A DNA stretch of 36,680 bases from a virus. The notes beneath the pieces were generated by a model that saw only the letters and a list, made by a program, of their open reading frames with translations, had not been told where the DNA came from and did not search any database. The stretch is taken from IMG/VR virus record IMGVR_UViG_3300007735_000681, positions 1-36,680 of that record; one strand, given 5' to 3'. Below, one piece after another: positions 1 to 7,047 of this stretch (position 1 is its first letter; every line of letters begins with the position of its first letter). A program made the translations under genes and the position numbers.

Positions 1-127
1 CATAGCCCGAAAGGGCCAGAAACAGCTATTTCGCCCTACTCTGTAAAACCCGGGTTCTACACTGTTTCACCATTTCGTTCCCCTTATATATATATAATGG
101 TGAAACAGACCCCTGTTAGAGCGGGGA
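1..127. repeat. Terminal direct repeat, left copy (circular contig overlap)
   Basis: These 127 bases recur without mismatch at 36554-36680. An exact overlap at both ends means the contig closes to a circle of 36,553 bp. A length of 127 equals a k-mer size commonly used by short-read assemblers, so the repeat is more likely an assembly overlap than a physical terminal repeat. The real packaging ends are not visible. Confidence 0.95.
62..108. promoter_or_regulatory. 13-bp perfect inverted repeat around a (TA)n core
   Basis: CTGTTTCACCATT at 62-74 is the exact reverse complement of AATGGTGAAACAG at 96-108. The 21-base loop is pyrimidine-rich and then alternates TA (TATATATATAT). This sits in the main gene-free gap, between the last gene of the circle (ending 36551) and the first (about 379). 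A long perfect stem next to an easily melted AT core is compatible with a replication origin, a protein binding site or a transcription terminator. The sequence alone does not decide between these. Confidence 0.6.
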
Positions 128-166
128 ACTAAAGTTCCCCCGCTTCGCTTCGCTAGCGGTACCGCT
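120..166. promoter_or_regulatory. Two stem-loops in the non-coding gap
   Basis: AGCGGGGAACT at 120-130 pairs with AGTTCCCCCGCT at 133-144, with one bulged C. It is followed by CGCTTCGCTTCGCT direct repeats and a 12-bp perfect palindrome AGCGGTACCGCT at 155-166. No run of T follows either stem, so a classical intrinsic terminator is not supported. They may form part of an origin or packaging region with the inverted repeat at 62-108. Confidence 0.5.
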
Positions 167-378
167 CCAACCGCGGGGTCTTTTCAGGTTTACCATATGC
201 CTTTTTAATTCTTACCAGAAAGAATAGGTGAAACACTAAAGACTTGCGCGTCGGCCTGGATGCAATACCTTGACGCAGGCCAGTTCTTATGGGGTGGGTT
301 GGGGAATTGGTTGCGACCCGGGAGGGGTGAAAGTGGTTCCCGGGCGCGGGGTTTTCTATCCCACCGGGAGGGTTGCAT

Positions 379-576
379 GTGGCAGACGAAGCTAAAATCA
401 AATCTATCATTGCAGAGAACGCGAAGCTCAAGTCAGCATGCTCATCGTTCTGGAAGTTGCTTACCAATTGCAACAGGAAGTGCAGTGACGAAGTCGGGGA
501 AACGTTAGTCAATGAATGCATCTGGAAACTCCAACGACTTGCCAGCTACTACGAGTCCAAAGGAACAAGCCTCTGA
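379..576 (+). CDS. Small helical protein upstream of terminase
   Basis: A 65-residue protein of unknown function. I chose the GTG at 379 because GGGAGG at 366-371 is at ribosome-binding distance; a TTG at 373 is in frame but too close to that site. The N-terminal half (ADEAKIKSIIAENAKLKSA) is a strongly predicted amphipathic helix or short coiled coil, followed by a segment with three cysteines and a helical C-terminus. It overlaps the longest version of the small terminase gene by 65 bases. The position before terS suggests a packaging accessory or early protein, but nothing in the sequence proves it. Confidence 0.6.
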   Translation: MADEAKIKSIIAENAKLKSACSSFWKLLTNCNRKCSDEVGETLVNECIWKLQRLASYYESKGTSL

Positions 577-1174
577 TCAGATCCCGGCCCCTGTGCCGAG
601 GCAAAAGAAGCGCAGGATGAAACTGCGCATTCCTGAAAAGAAGATTGAGAAGGTGGACGAGAAGCGCTTAGAAAAAGAGCGCAGATTGATGAACGAAGTT
701 CCAAATCATATCCCGGACGTTGAGTTAGGTGCCAGGGGATTGCCCAAGATTACCGAAGAGCACATCACGATTGTCGAGACTGCGCTGAGTAAAGGGTTCC
801 CATATGCAATGATTGCTAACCTATTGGGAATCGCAAAGTCCACGCTATCAATGTTTCTATCCGCCAGGCCCCACATCACTGAACGCTTAAAAAAAGCGGA
901 GTCTCTCCACATCACCCGCGCGTTGGAAGTCATTGACAGAGCGGCAGAAAAGGGGACTTGGCAAGCGGCCGCCTGGCGTATCGAACGCAGGGCCCAGGAG
1001 CACTTCGGGCAACAGTCCAGGGTCCAGGTTGGAGGAGCGGTCGCCAACGTTCACTTCTCAGCCGCGGACGCAGCTCTCCTGGTCAACGCGAACAAAATTA
1101 AGTATGCCGGGAAGGCCGAAACGAAACGTGTTTCCGAGGGCAATTCAACACAAGACTCATTGTGCGACAAATGA
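512..1174 (+). CDS. terS: Terminase small subunit (putative)
   Basis: 220 residues if started at the ATG at 512. A later ATG at 617 would give 185 residues and remove the overlap with the gene before it. Neither start has a strong ribosome binding site, so the start is uncertain. The N-terminal third is lysine/arginine/glutamate-rich. Around residues 90-125 the pattern YAMIANLLGIAKSTLSMFL is a helix-turn-helix of the kind small terminases use to recognise the packaging site on phage DNA. The following segment, TRALEVIDRAAEKGTWQAAAWRIERR, resembles helical oligomerisation regions of this group. The large terminase gene follows directly, which supports the call. The protein would deliver concatemeric DNA to the large subunit at the portal. 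Confidence 0.8.
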   Translation: MNASGNSNDLPATTSPKEQASDQIPAPVPRQKKRRMKLRIPEKKIEKVDEKRLEKERRLMNEVPNHIPDVELGARGLPKITEEHITIVETALSKGFPYAMIANLLGIAKSTLSMFLSARPHITERLKKAESLHITRALEVIDRAAEKGTWQAAAWRIERRAQEHFGQQSRVQVGGAVANVHFSAADAALLVNANKIKYAGKAETKRVSEGNSTQDSLCDK

Positions 1175-1225
1175 AACAGGCAATAACTCAATCATATTTC
1201 CTGGCGGCCAGGAGTCAATAAAAAT

Positions 1226-2767
1226 ATGGAGACGATCGTCGATACCACACCCCCTCCCCACGACACCCCCCCCGGGGGGCCCCCCACACGCGCGCGCGCG
1301 CGCGCGACCCCCCTCAGAAATTCGGCTAAAAATAAAAAGGGGTCATCAAAACCCGGCCCGGCATCCAAGGTCGACGAACAGGCTGGCCCGGCAGGATTCG
1401 CGGAGGGTGTGCTCAAACTGAACCTATACCCCTGGCAAAAGGAAGTAATGAACAACCTGGCTCCGATCTACAGCCGGGTTGCCCTAGTAGCCGCCAATGG
1501 CTCCGGTAAGACGTCGAACGTCATCGCCCCAGCCTTGGTATGGCACATGGTGTGCTTTGAGGAGTCTTTGTCGGTCGTTACCGCGTCGGTATATCGTCAG
1601 GTTGAATCTGTGCTCTGGCCCGCTATTAAAGCCCTTCTAAGGCCCTTTGGCGACATGGTTGAGGTCACCAGTGGGGAAATTCGCTTCAAGCATGCCTCGG
1701 GGCGTATAAGCCGAATTTTGGGGTTTACAGCGGGTAATGACAACGAGTCTGCTGGCCGGGCGGAGGGTTTTCACGCTGCCAACCATGAAACAGCCCCCCT
1801 TCTGTACGTTGTCGACGAGGCCAAGACAGTCCAGGACCCGATCTACGTTTCAGTGTTTCGATGCCAACCAACCCGCCTCCTGGTCGCCAGTTCGCCTGGC
1901 GCCCCGGTTGGTCAGTTCTACCGATGCTTTACTAAAGAGGCAGATCTGTGGAAACGGACCCGGGCGACTGCCTGGGACTGTCCGCACATTAGCCCTTTGT
2001 ACATAAAGGAAATTCAGCAACGATATGGGGTCAATAGTCCATTCACTCAGTCCATGCTCAAGGCTGAGTTTATGGACCTGGGCGAGGAGCGCCTGGTCGT
2101 GAGCCTTGCCAGCTACGACAACTGCATAGACAACCCACCGATCCAGAACGGCAACGACCGGGCGGCTGGGATAGACTTCTCCGCGGGTGGAGACGAGAAC
2201 GTCATAGCGATCCGGGAAGGGAACAGAATCCTGCCCCTCATCACATGGCGCGAAAGAGACACGATGGCAACGGTTGGCCGGATCATTATGGAGCTAAAGA
2301 AGGCCGGGATCAGGCCGGAACAAGTATTCGCCGACGCTGGAGGCTTAGGTTTACCGATGTGCGATGCCCTGGCAGAAGCCGGGTGGGACGTGAACAGAAT
2401 TAACTTTGGTGGAAACGCCAGAGACAACGACGCGTACCAGAACAAGGGTTCCGAGATGTGGCACAGGCTTGCCCGGAAGATCGACACTTGCGATATCATA
2501 TTGCCGGAGGACGACGTCCTAAAAAGCCAGCTAGTGACTAGGAGAGCTCAGGCTACGTCCCGAGGTAAGCTGGGCCTGGAGTCGAAAGATGCAATGCGGT
2601 CGAGGGGCGTCGCCTCGCCTGACAGGGCCGATGCCGTTGCAATGGCATGCGACAACTGTGGACTTGCCTACGACTTGACAATGGCGTACACGCGTCCATC
2701 TTTGATCGAACTAATGAAACAGGCGTCCGCGGACACTGAAATGTCCGGATGGGACGCCGGGGGATAA
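1226..2767 (+). CDS. terL: Terminase large subunit
   Basis: 513 residues. This is the packaging motor ATPase and nuclease that translocates DNA into the capsid through the portal and cuts it. The ATPase domain has Walker A ANGSGKT at residues 90-96 and Walker B LLYVVDEAK with D197 and E198. The RNase H-like nuclease domain shows a plausible acidic triad: D317 (GIDFSAGGD), D370 (FADAGG) and D469 (PDRADAV). The start at 1226 has GGAG 11 bases upstream, a loose spacing. The first 60 or so residues are proline/arginine/alanine low complexity encoded by a C/G homopolymer and (CG)n tract (1266-1316). Conserved sequence begins near LNLYPWQKEV, so the natural N-terminus could lie further downstream or the tract length could be misassembled. 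The family call is secure. Confidence 0.95.
   Translation: METIVDTTPPPHDTPPGGPPTRARARATPLRNSAKNKKGSSKPGPASKVDEQAGPAGFAEGVLKLNLYPWQKEVMNNLAPIYSRVALVAANGSGKTSNVIAPALVWHMVCFEESLSVVTASVYRQVESVLWPAIKALLRPFGDMVEVTSGEIRFKHASGRISRILGFTAGNDNESAGRAEGFHAANHETAPLLYVVDEAKTVQDPIYVSVFRCQPTRLLVASSPGAPVGQFYRCFTKEADLWKRTRATAWDCPHISPLYIKEIQQRYGVNSPFTQSMLKAEFMDLGEERLVVSLASYDNCIDNPPIQNGNDRAAGIDFSAGGDENVIAIREGNRILPLITWRERDTMATVGRIIMELKKAGIRPEQVFADAGGLGLPMCDALAEAGWDVNRINFGGNARDNDAYQNKGSEMWHRLARKIDTCDIILPEDDVLKSQLVTRRAQATSRGKLGLESKDAMRSRGVASPDRADAVAMACDNCGLAYDLTMAYTRPSLIELMKQASADTEMSGWDAGG
1266..1316. repeat. C8-G6-C6 and (CG)9 low-complexity tract inside terL
   Basis: Eight C, six G and six C (1266-1285) are followed by ACA and nine CG dinucleotides (1289-1306), then A and six C. 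It is a self-complementary, potentially Z-forming tract unlike any other in the window. In the terL frame it encodes PPGGPPTRARARATP. Length changes here would shift the reading frame of the terminase N-terminus. Confidence 0.9.
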
Positions 2768-2780
2768 AGGGGGAAAAAAC

Positions 2781-2942
2781 ATGAACTGGAAAACAACTGC
2801 AACTGGAGTTTTGTCAATCGTAGTAGCCGTCGCTGGAGCCGCGGTGGAATTTTTGAAGACAGGCAAAATGCCTGAGCTCGGAACACTCATCGCCGCGATC
2901 ATTGCCGGAATCGGACTGATCAAAGCAGCCGACGCCAAATAA
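2781..2942 (+). CDS. Small holin-like membrane protein
   Basis: 53 residues. The start has a clear ribosome binding site (AAGGGGG at 2767-2773) and the gene begins 13 bases after terL. Two hydrophobic stretches are visible: TGVLSIVVAVAGAAVEFL (about residues 8-25) and LGTLIAAIIAGIGLI (about 33-47), separated by the polar turn KTGKMPE. The ending KAADAK is positively charged. Small two-segment membrane proteins of this form occur beside spanin genes in many tailed phages and could act as a holin, but small size and hydrophobicity alone do not prove it. The two spanin-like genes directly after it make a lysis role the best reading. Confidence 0.65.
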   Translation: MNWKTTATGVLSIVVAVAGAAVEFLKTGKMPELGTLIAAIIAGIGLIKAADAK

Positions 2943-2948
2943 GATTTT

Positions 2949-3173
2949 GTGTTTTCGTGGATCGGCGCTCTCATCGAATTGCTCAAGGCAATTGTAGGAT
3001 TGTTCCCCGGGGAACGTGAGCGCAATGAGTCTGCCGCAAGGAAAGAATGGTCTGACGCTCGCGGTCGCATCGATGCTTCTTTTGGTAGTAGTGCTTGGTG
3101 GTTGCGCAACCGTCGATCCAGTAGTGAGGACGTCGGGGAACGCGGACAGACTGATCAACGACCCAAGGTTTGA
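2949..3173 (+). CDS. Candidate inner-membrane spanin (i-spanin-like)
   Basis: 74 residues from a GTG start at 2949, without a good ribosome binding site, 6 bases after the holin-like gene. The N-terminus FSWIGALIELLKAIVGLF is a single hydrophobic anchor. It is followed by a charged, arginine-rich helical region (GERERNESAARKEWSDARGRID). A lipoprotein gene starts inside it in another frame (3016), which is the nested Rz/Rz1 arrangement. Inner-membrane spanins join outer-membrane lipoprotein spanins to fuse the envelope membranes at lysis. The C-terminal third is arginine- and serine-rich and may be constrained by the overlapping gene. The call rests on topology and gene arrangement, not on a recognised family. 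Confidence 0.5.
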   Translation: MFSWIGALIELLKAIVGLFPGERERNESAARKEWSDARGRIDASFGSSAWWLRNRRSSSEDVGERGQTDQRPKV

Positions 3174-3285
3174 AGAGGTCACAAGGTCTACACCTAACGT
3201 TCAATCTTGGGCCCACGACGCTGTACACACAATCAACGACCTAGAATACGAAATTAGGACAAGGAACAATGGAACCAATAAATAA
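3016..3285 (+). CDS. Candidate outer-membrane spanin lipoprotein (o-spanin-like)
   Basis: 89 residues from GTG 3016, or 86 from ATG 3025; the start is unresolved. A hydrophobic signal (LTLAVASMLLLVVVLGGC) ends in a lipobox with Cys30. The mature protein contains FEEVTRSTPNVQSWAHDAVHTINDLEYEIR, an amphipathic helical region. The gene begins inside the i-spanin candidate in another frame, runs past its end, and overlaps the portal start by 17 bases. Lipid attachment at the conserved cysteine would place it in the outer membrane of a Gram-negative host. The lipobox is clearly visible; the spanin role is inferred from neighbours and size. Confidence 0.7.
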   Translation: MSAMSLPQGKNGLTLAVASMLLLVVVLGGCATVDPVVRTSGNADRLINDPRFEEVTRSTPNVQSWAHDAVHTINDLEYEIRTRNNGTNK

Positions 3286-5176
3286 CGAACTTCATACGCG
3301 CATCCTTCGGGATCTGAAAAACCGTGCGACATGGGACGCCCGGCAGAGGCAGTTCTATGAGATGCGCACGTTCGGAATGCGTCGGAAGGTTAAGCCATGG
3401 CCCACCGCGGCGGACATGCACGTCGCGCTGATTGATCGCATCATTGAAAGGCTCAAACCTAACTACGTCAACTCAGCCTTGGGCAATGATGTGGTCGCCG
3501 GGTTTGTTCCAATGCGTCAGCAGTTGGCCCCTCTCACAGTCACAGCGGAGCGTTACTTTGACTACAAGATCCGTGAGCGCACTGCATTTCAATTTGAGAT
3601 CGTTCGCCTAATCGACGACATGCTTTTGTTCGGTCGCTCTGTACTCAAATCAATTTGGGACGAGGGAAAGAAAGAAATTATTTTCCAAGCAATCGACCCG
3701 ACCAGGTTCATTGTGCCCGATCAGACTGTCGCCCTAGACGACGCCGACTACCTTTGCCACGTCATGGTCCTATCGGTCGACCAGTACAAACGCGTCGCAG
3801 CCTATAACCAGGACGAAGATTTTATTAAGAGGATTGCCGGGCGGGGAACTAAGTTTGAAGGTATCAATACCGAAAAAGAACAGGCAGTTTACCAACGCGA
3901 AGGCATTACCTACGATTCTCGCCCTGACCGGATCATCCTTTGGGAGATCTACACTCGCAACGAAGACGACGAGTGGAATGTTAACACCTACTCGCCACTA
4001 GCGACCATGGAGCCTGTCCGGGAAGATTTCGTTCTTCCTTACAAGCACGGTCAGTGCCCATTCACAGAATTTAGCTACGAGTTAACCAACGGAGGATTCT
4101 ATTCGTCACGCGGGGTCGCAGAGATCCTAGCTGCGAATGAGATGACCCTGGCGAAGCTAAAGAACTCCATGCTCGACTTTTTGGAACTGGCAAATCGTCC
4201 TCTGTTCCAGGCCGACAATCCTGTTTCTCTGAACATGGCTAATCTCAAGATGCAGCCTGGGCAAATCCTGCCACAGGGCATCAAGCCTGTTCAGATGACA
4301 ACTCCCCCGATGGACTTCATGCGTGTTATGTACGACGAACGTGCAGAGGCAGAGCAGAGAGTTGGAACAATTGATTTCGGAGTCGGCAACAATCCCTCGG
4401 AGCCCGGTAGCTCCAGAAAAACAGCAACTGAAATTCAAGCGTTGGTGAACACCGGGTCCGCGGGTGCTGACTTACGAAACCGTCTTTTCCGCATGTCGCT
4501 AGGTCGTCTATTCCGTCAGTGCTGGTCGATCTATTTGCAGTACGACAAGAAAGATCTCAACTTCCGCTACGCTGAAGATACTGGCACCGTCCCCCCGGAG
4601 GCATTGCATGAGCAATACTCGATCATGCCCAAGGGTGGGTACGATTTCCAGACTCGCCAGTTCCAGCTTCAGAAGGCCGTAGCCAGGATGCAACTCCTGG
4701 GTCAGTCTCCGTTTATTAATCAGGCTGAGTTGGTCAAGTCTGTGCTCGAGCTCGATGATCCGAGCCTGGTACGTCGACTTGTCCAGGACCCGATGATGAA
4801 CCAGCAGGAACAGAGGGAAGAACAGGCGAAGGAACTCGCCGCGATGATGACGACAGCGTTCCCGATTTCAATCAAACCTACCGACGATCACAAGGCCCAC
4901 CTGGAGGTCATATTCGACTTCCAACAGGCTTCGGAAAAAGGATTCAGGCAGATCGACCAGGCAACGGCTCAGGCGATTGGTCAGCACTTGACTCAGCACT
5001 TACAGGCGCTGGAACAGATCGATCCGAACACTGCCAGGGCAATTACTGCCGAGCTCAAGAAAATGGACAAGGCAAAGATGAGACAGCAGGAGCAACTAAT
5101 GGGGGCTCAGGGTCAGTTGCCTCCACCGGAAATGGCTGGACAAGTTCCTCCCGAGATGGCACAACCGATGGCGTGA
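3269..5176 (+). CDS. Portal protein
   Basis: 635 residues. The portal forms the dodecameric ring at one capsid vertex through which DNA is packaged and ejected. The length, the position after terL and sequence features such as KPWPTAADMHVALIDRIIERLKP and the DDMLLFGRSVLK stretch fit portal proteins of podovirus-type phages. The C-terminal quarter is helical and glutamine-rich, ending in a Q/P/M-rich tail. AAGGA at 3261-3265 provides the ribosome binding site. The start overlaps the lipoprotein gene before it and the stop overlaps the methyltransferase start (GTGA), so the genes are probably translationally coupled. Confidence 0.9.
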   Translation: MEPINNELHTRILRDLKNRATWDARQRQFYEMRTFGMRRKVKPWPTAADMHVALIDRIIERLKPNYVNSALGNDVVAGFVPMRQQLAPLTVTAERYFDYKIRERTAFQFEIVRLIDDMLLFGRSVLKSIWDEGKKEIIFQAIDPTRFIVPDQTVALDDADYLCHVMVLSVDQYKRVAAYNQDEDFIKRIAGRGTKFEGINTEKEQAVYQREGITYDSRPDRIILWEIYTRNEDDEWNVNTYSPLATMEPVREDFVLPYKHGQCPFTEFSYELTNGGFYSSRGVAEILAANEMTLAKLKNSMLDFLELANRPLFQADNPVSLNMANLKMQPGQILPQGIKPVQMTTPPMDFMRVMYDERAEAEQRVGTIDFGVGNNPSEPGSSRKTATEIQALVNTGSAGADLRNRLFRMSLGRLFRQCWSIYLQYDKKDLNFRYAEDTGTVPPEALHEQYSIMPKGGYDFQTRQFQLQKAVARMQLLGQSPFINQAELVKSVLELDDPSLVRRLVQDPMMNQQEQREEQAKELAAMMTTAFPISIKPTDDHKAHLEVIFDFQQASEKGFRQIDQATAQAIGQHLTQHLQALEQIDPNTARAITAELKKMDKAKMRQQEQLMGAQGQLPPPEMAGQVPPEMAQPMA

Positions 5177-5697
5177 TAGCGCTAATGAGGCCAGAGGAGC
5201 AGTTGAATGCTCTTCGTACGTTGTATTCTTGGGCAAATGAAATTGGATTAAAAAAGAACGCGGTTGAGGTTGGTACATTCTCAGGAGAAAATGCCATACT
5301 CATGGCACAATATTTTGACGAAGTTACAACCATAGACCCATGGCTGAACGGATACGATTCAAACGATCACGCATCCAGCGCAAATATGTATGAGGTTGAA
5401 AAAAAATATTTTGAGAATATTGCAAACTTTCCTAATATCACGCACATCAAGATGAAAAGTGTCGACGCATCGAAAGAGTTTAAAGACGCGTCGGTTGACT
5501 TTGTGTACTTAGACGGAGACCATAGGACTGAGGCCCTGGTGGCGGATATCGACGCCTGGAAGCCAAAGGTCAGGCCGAGAGGAATTCTAGCAGGACATGA
5601 CATAAACATAGAAAGTGTGCATAATGCTCTCAAGCAAAGATTTATGGGAGTTACTGCCAAGATATTCACAGATAGTTCATGGGGGATAATTATATGA
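5173..5697 (+). CDS. Class I SAM-dependent methyltransferase (Methyltransf_24-like)
   Basis: 174 residues from GTG 5173, overlapping the portal stop; ATG 5185 is an in-frame alternative. The SAM-binding motif I is AVEVGTFSGENA, followed by VTTIDPW at the second strand. The later VDFVYLDGDHRTEALVADIDAW and GILAGHDI match the Methyltransf_24 group, which includes enzymes acting on sugars and small molecules. No DNA methyltransferase motif (DPPY or NPPF) is seen, so a DNA substrate is not supported. Its place between portal and scaffold, away from the glycosyltransferases, is unusual. The substrate is unknown; methylation of a glycan or of a virion protein are both possible. Confidence 0.85.
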   Translation: MIALMRPEEQLNALRTLYSWANEIGLKKNAVEVGTFSGENAILMAQYFDEVTTIDPWLNGYDSNDHASSANMYEVEKKYFENIANFPNITHIKMKSVDASKEFKDASVDFVYLDGDHRTEALVADIDAWKPKVRPRGILAGHDINIESVHNALKQRFMGVTAKIFTDSSWGIII

Positions 5698-5981
5698 CAA
5701 GACTAAGGGCAATCTTAAACTTTATGCGATTCACCAAGTGGGTCGACGAACCGGAATGGACTGCAGACGACGCCAGGGCCCTTGGTAGCTTTATGAGATC
5801 CGAGCACGGAGTTAGATTCGCAGCGGTGCTCAGAAACATGACTATTAGGCAGGATTCTAGCGCTGTTCAAAAAGGTAGCTTGACAGCATGTGGATTTGCA
5901 ATAGGCTTCCGATCTGCAGTGGCAGTTATCGATTCCCTTGGAATTGATGCCACTCATCCCGCGGGAGGGGCAGACGACTAG
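5694..5981 (+). CDS. Small protein of unknown function in the head module
   Basis: 95 residues. I chose ATG 5694 because GGGGGA at 5681-5686 lies 7 bases upstream and the start overlaps the methyltransferase stop as ATGA; an ATG at 5679 lacks such a site. The sequence combines a basic N-terminus (MTRLRAILNFMRFTKW), a helical middle and a short hydrophobic segment (GSLTACGFAIGFRSAVAVIDSLG). It ends in the acidic GGADD. The position between portal and scaffold suggests a head assembly role, but I recognise no family. Confidence 0.75.
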   Translation: MTRLRAILNFMRFTKWVDEPEWTADDARALGSFMRSEHGVRFAAVLRNMTIRQDSSAVQKGSLTACGFAIGFRSAVAVIDSLGIDATHPAGGADD

Positions 5982-6063
5982 AGGTTACCCGCGGAGTACA
6001 TAGACTAGTCACAATCCCGCCCGGGATCGTTAACCATTCCGGGGCTGGAGTAAAGGGGTTAGC

Positions 6064-7020
6064 ATGGGTGATGTAATAGAACTGACCGAGGAATCGTTAC
6101 GAAGAGCGGCCATGATCGAGGATGGGATTATCCCTCCAGACAGAGTGGAAGCGAAAACGGAAGCGGAGCCAACGTCGGAACAAGCGGAGAATAACGAGTC
6201 GAACCCCGCGGCGACAACAGAACCTAAAACAGAAAATTCGCCTTCTGCGACCGAAGTCGTGGATCAAAAAGGTGATAGTTCTTTAACAACGACAGAGTCT
6301 GAGAGTCCGGTTGAGTCATCCGACAAGGCCAAGGAACCGAGCAAGTACGAGAAGCTGAAGAATCGCCAGCAGAAAGAATGGGAAGCCATTCAGCAAGCAA
6401 AGGCGGAATCTAAGGCTGAAAAGGAACGTTTGGAAAGCGAGCGCCAGGAATTCCTGCGCGAACGTGAACAAGCCAGGAAGGCCGACCAGGAGAGACCGAC
6501 AGGCAAGTTTGACGCGACCGATTACCGGAACGCTGCGAAGCAGTTTCGAGAAGAGGGCCGAGAAGACCTTGCCGAGCAAGCCGAAAAGAAGGCGACGGAA
6601 GTCGAGCGGTACGAACTAAAGCAACACGAACAGAAGGTCAGAGAGCACGGAGAGAAAGCCTGGAACGACAATCTTTCCAAGATGGCAGACAAGCATCCAG
6701 AATTAAAGGACGCCACGTCTCCACTGCATAAGAAAGTTTCGGAGTTGCTAAAGACGAAGGCAGTTCTTCGTCAGTACGCTGATGGGATCGTCGACGCGGT
6801 AGAAATCGCACAGCTTGCCTTGAAGACGGATCACTCAACTGGACTAGCAGATGAAGTCGAAAAGCTCCGCAAAGAAAATGCGGAGTTTAAAAAACGTTTA
6901 CAACCTGGAGTTGGTTCACCGTCAACACCGGCGCCTAAAAAACAATTTAGGGACCTATCGGTTTCTGAACAGGGCGCCGAGCTCCGCCGAATGGCAGTAG
7001 AATTTGACGAAGCTAACTAA
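6064..7020 (+). CDS. Capsid scaffold protein (putative)
   Basis: 318 residues, highly charged. Residues 25-95 are glutamate/threonine/serine-rich and disordered. Residues 95-215 are a long heptad-like K/E/Q helix (QAKAESKAEKERLESERQEFLREREQ), and a second coiled coil (VEKLRKENAEFKKRLQ) lies near 265-285. This composition, and the position directly before the major capsid protein, are typical of scaffolding proteins that template the procapsid and then leave or are degraded. AAAGGGG upstream serves as the ribosome binding site. The 82-base gap before it contains the inverted repeat ATCCCG-CC-CGGGAT. No protease domain is apparent in it. Confidence 0.85.
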   Translation: MGDVIELTEESLRRAAMIEDGIIPPDRVEAKTEAEPTSEQAENNESNPAATTEPKTENSPSATEVVDQKGDSSLTTTESESPVESSDKAKEPSKYEKLKNRQQKEWEAIQQAKAESKAEKERLESERQEFLREREQARKADQERPTGKFDATDYRNAAKQFREEGREDLAEQAEKKATEVERYELKQHEQKVREHGEKAWNDNLSKMADKHPELKDATSPLHKKVSELLKTKAVLRQYADGIVDAVEIAQLALKTDHSTGLADEVEKLRKENAEFKKRLQPGVGSPSTPAPKKQFRDLSVSEQGAELRRMAVEFDEAN

Positions 7021-7047
7021 GGTTTAGACAACAGGAGATAAAATTAT

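Larger units (their letters stand above)
1..378. other. Gene-free region at the circle junction
   Basis: No convincing gene starts before the small reading frame at about 379; the previous gene on the circle ends at 36551. The stretch contains a GCCC-GAAA-GGGC mini-hairpin (5-16), the palindrome AACCCGGGTT (47-56), the 13-bp inverted repeat (62-108) and the stems at 120-166. The part from 170 to 360 shows no feature I can support. I saw no clear sigma-70 promoter: TTGACG at 270-275 has no acceptable -10 box. Reading frames on either strand here lack a ribosome binding site and recognisable protein content. Confidence 0.7.

Noticed and set aside
270-290. TTGACG with TCTTAT as a possible promoter
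   Set aside because: The spacing between the two boxes is 9 bases, far from 17.
153-521. Minus-strand 122-residue frame in the junction region
   Set aside because: No ribosome binding site, no recognisable protein features, overlaps inverted repeats and the small gene at 379.
933-1421. Plus-strand frame overlapping terS and the start of terL
   Set aside because: Arg/Pro/Ser-rich shadow sequence; the (CG)n tract reads as Ala-Arg in more than one frame. Both terminase genes are strongly supported instead.
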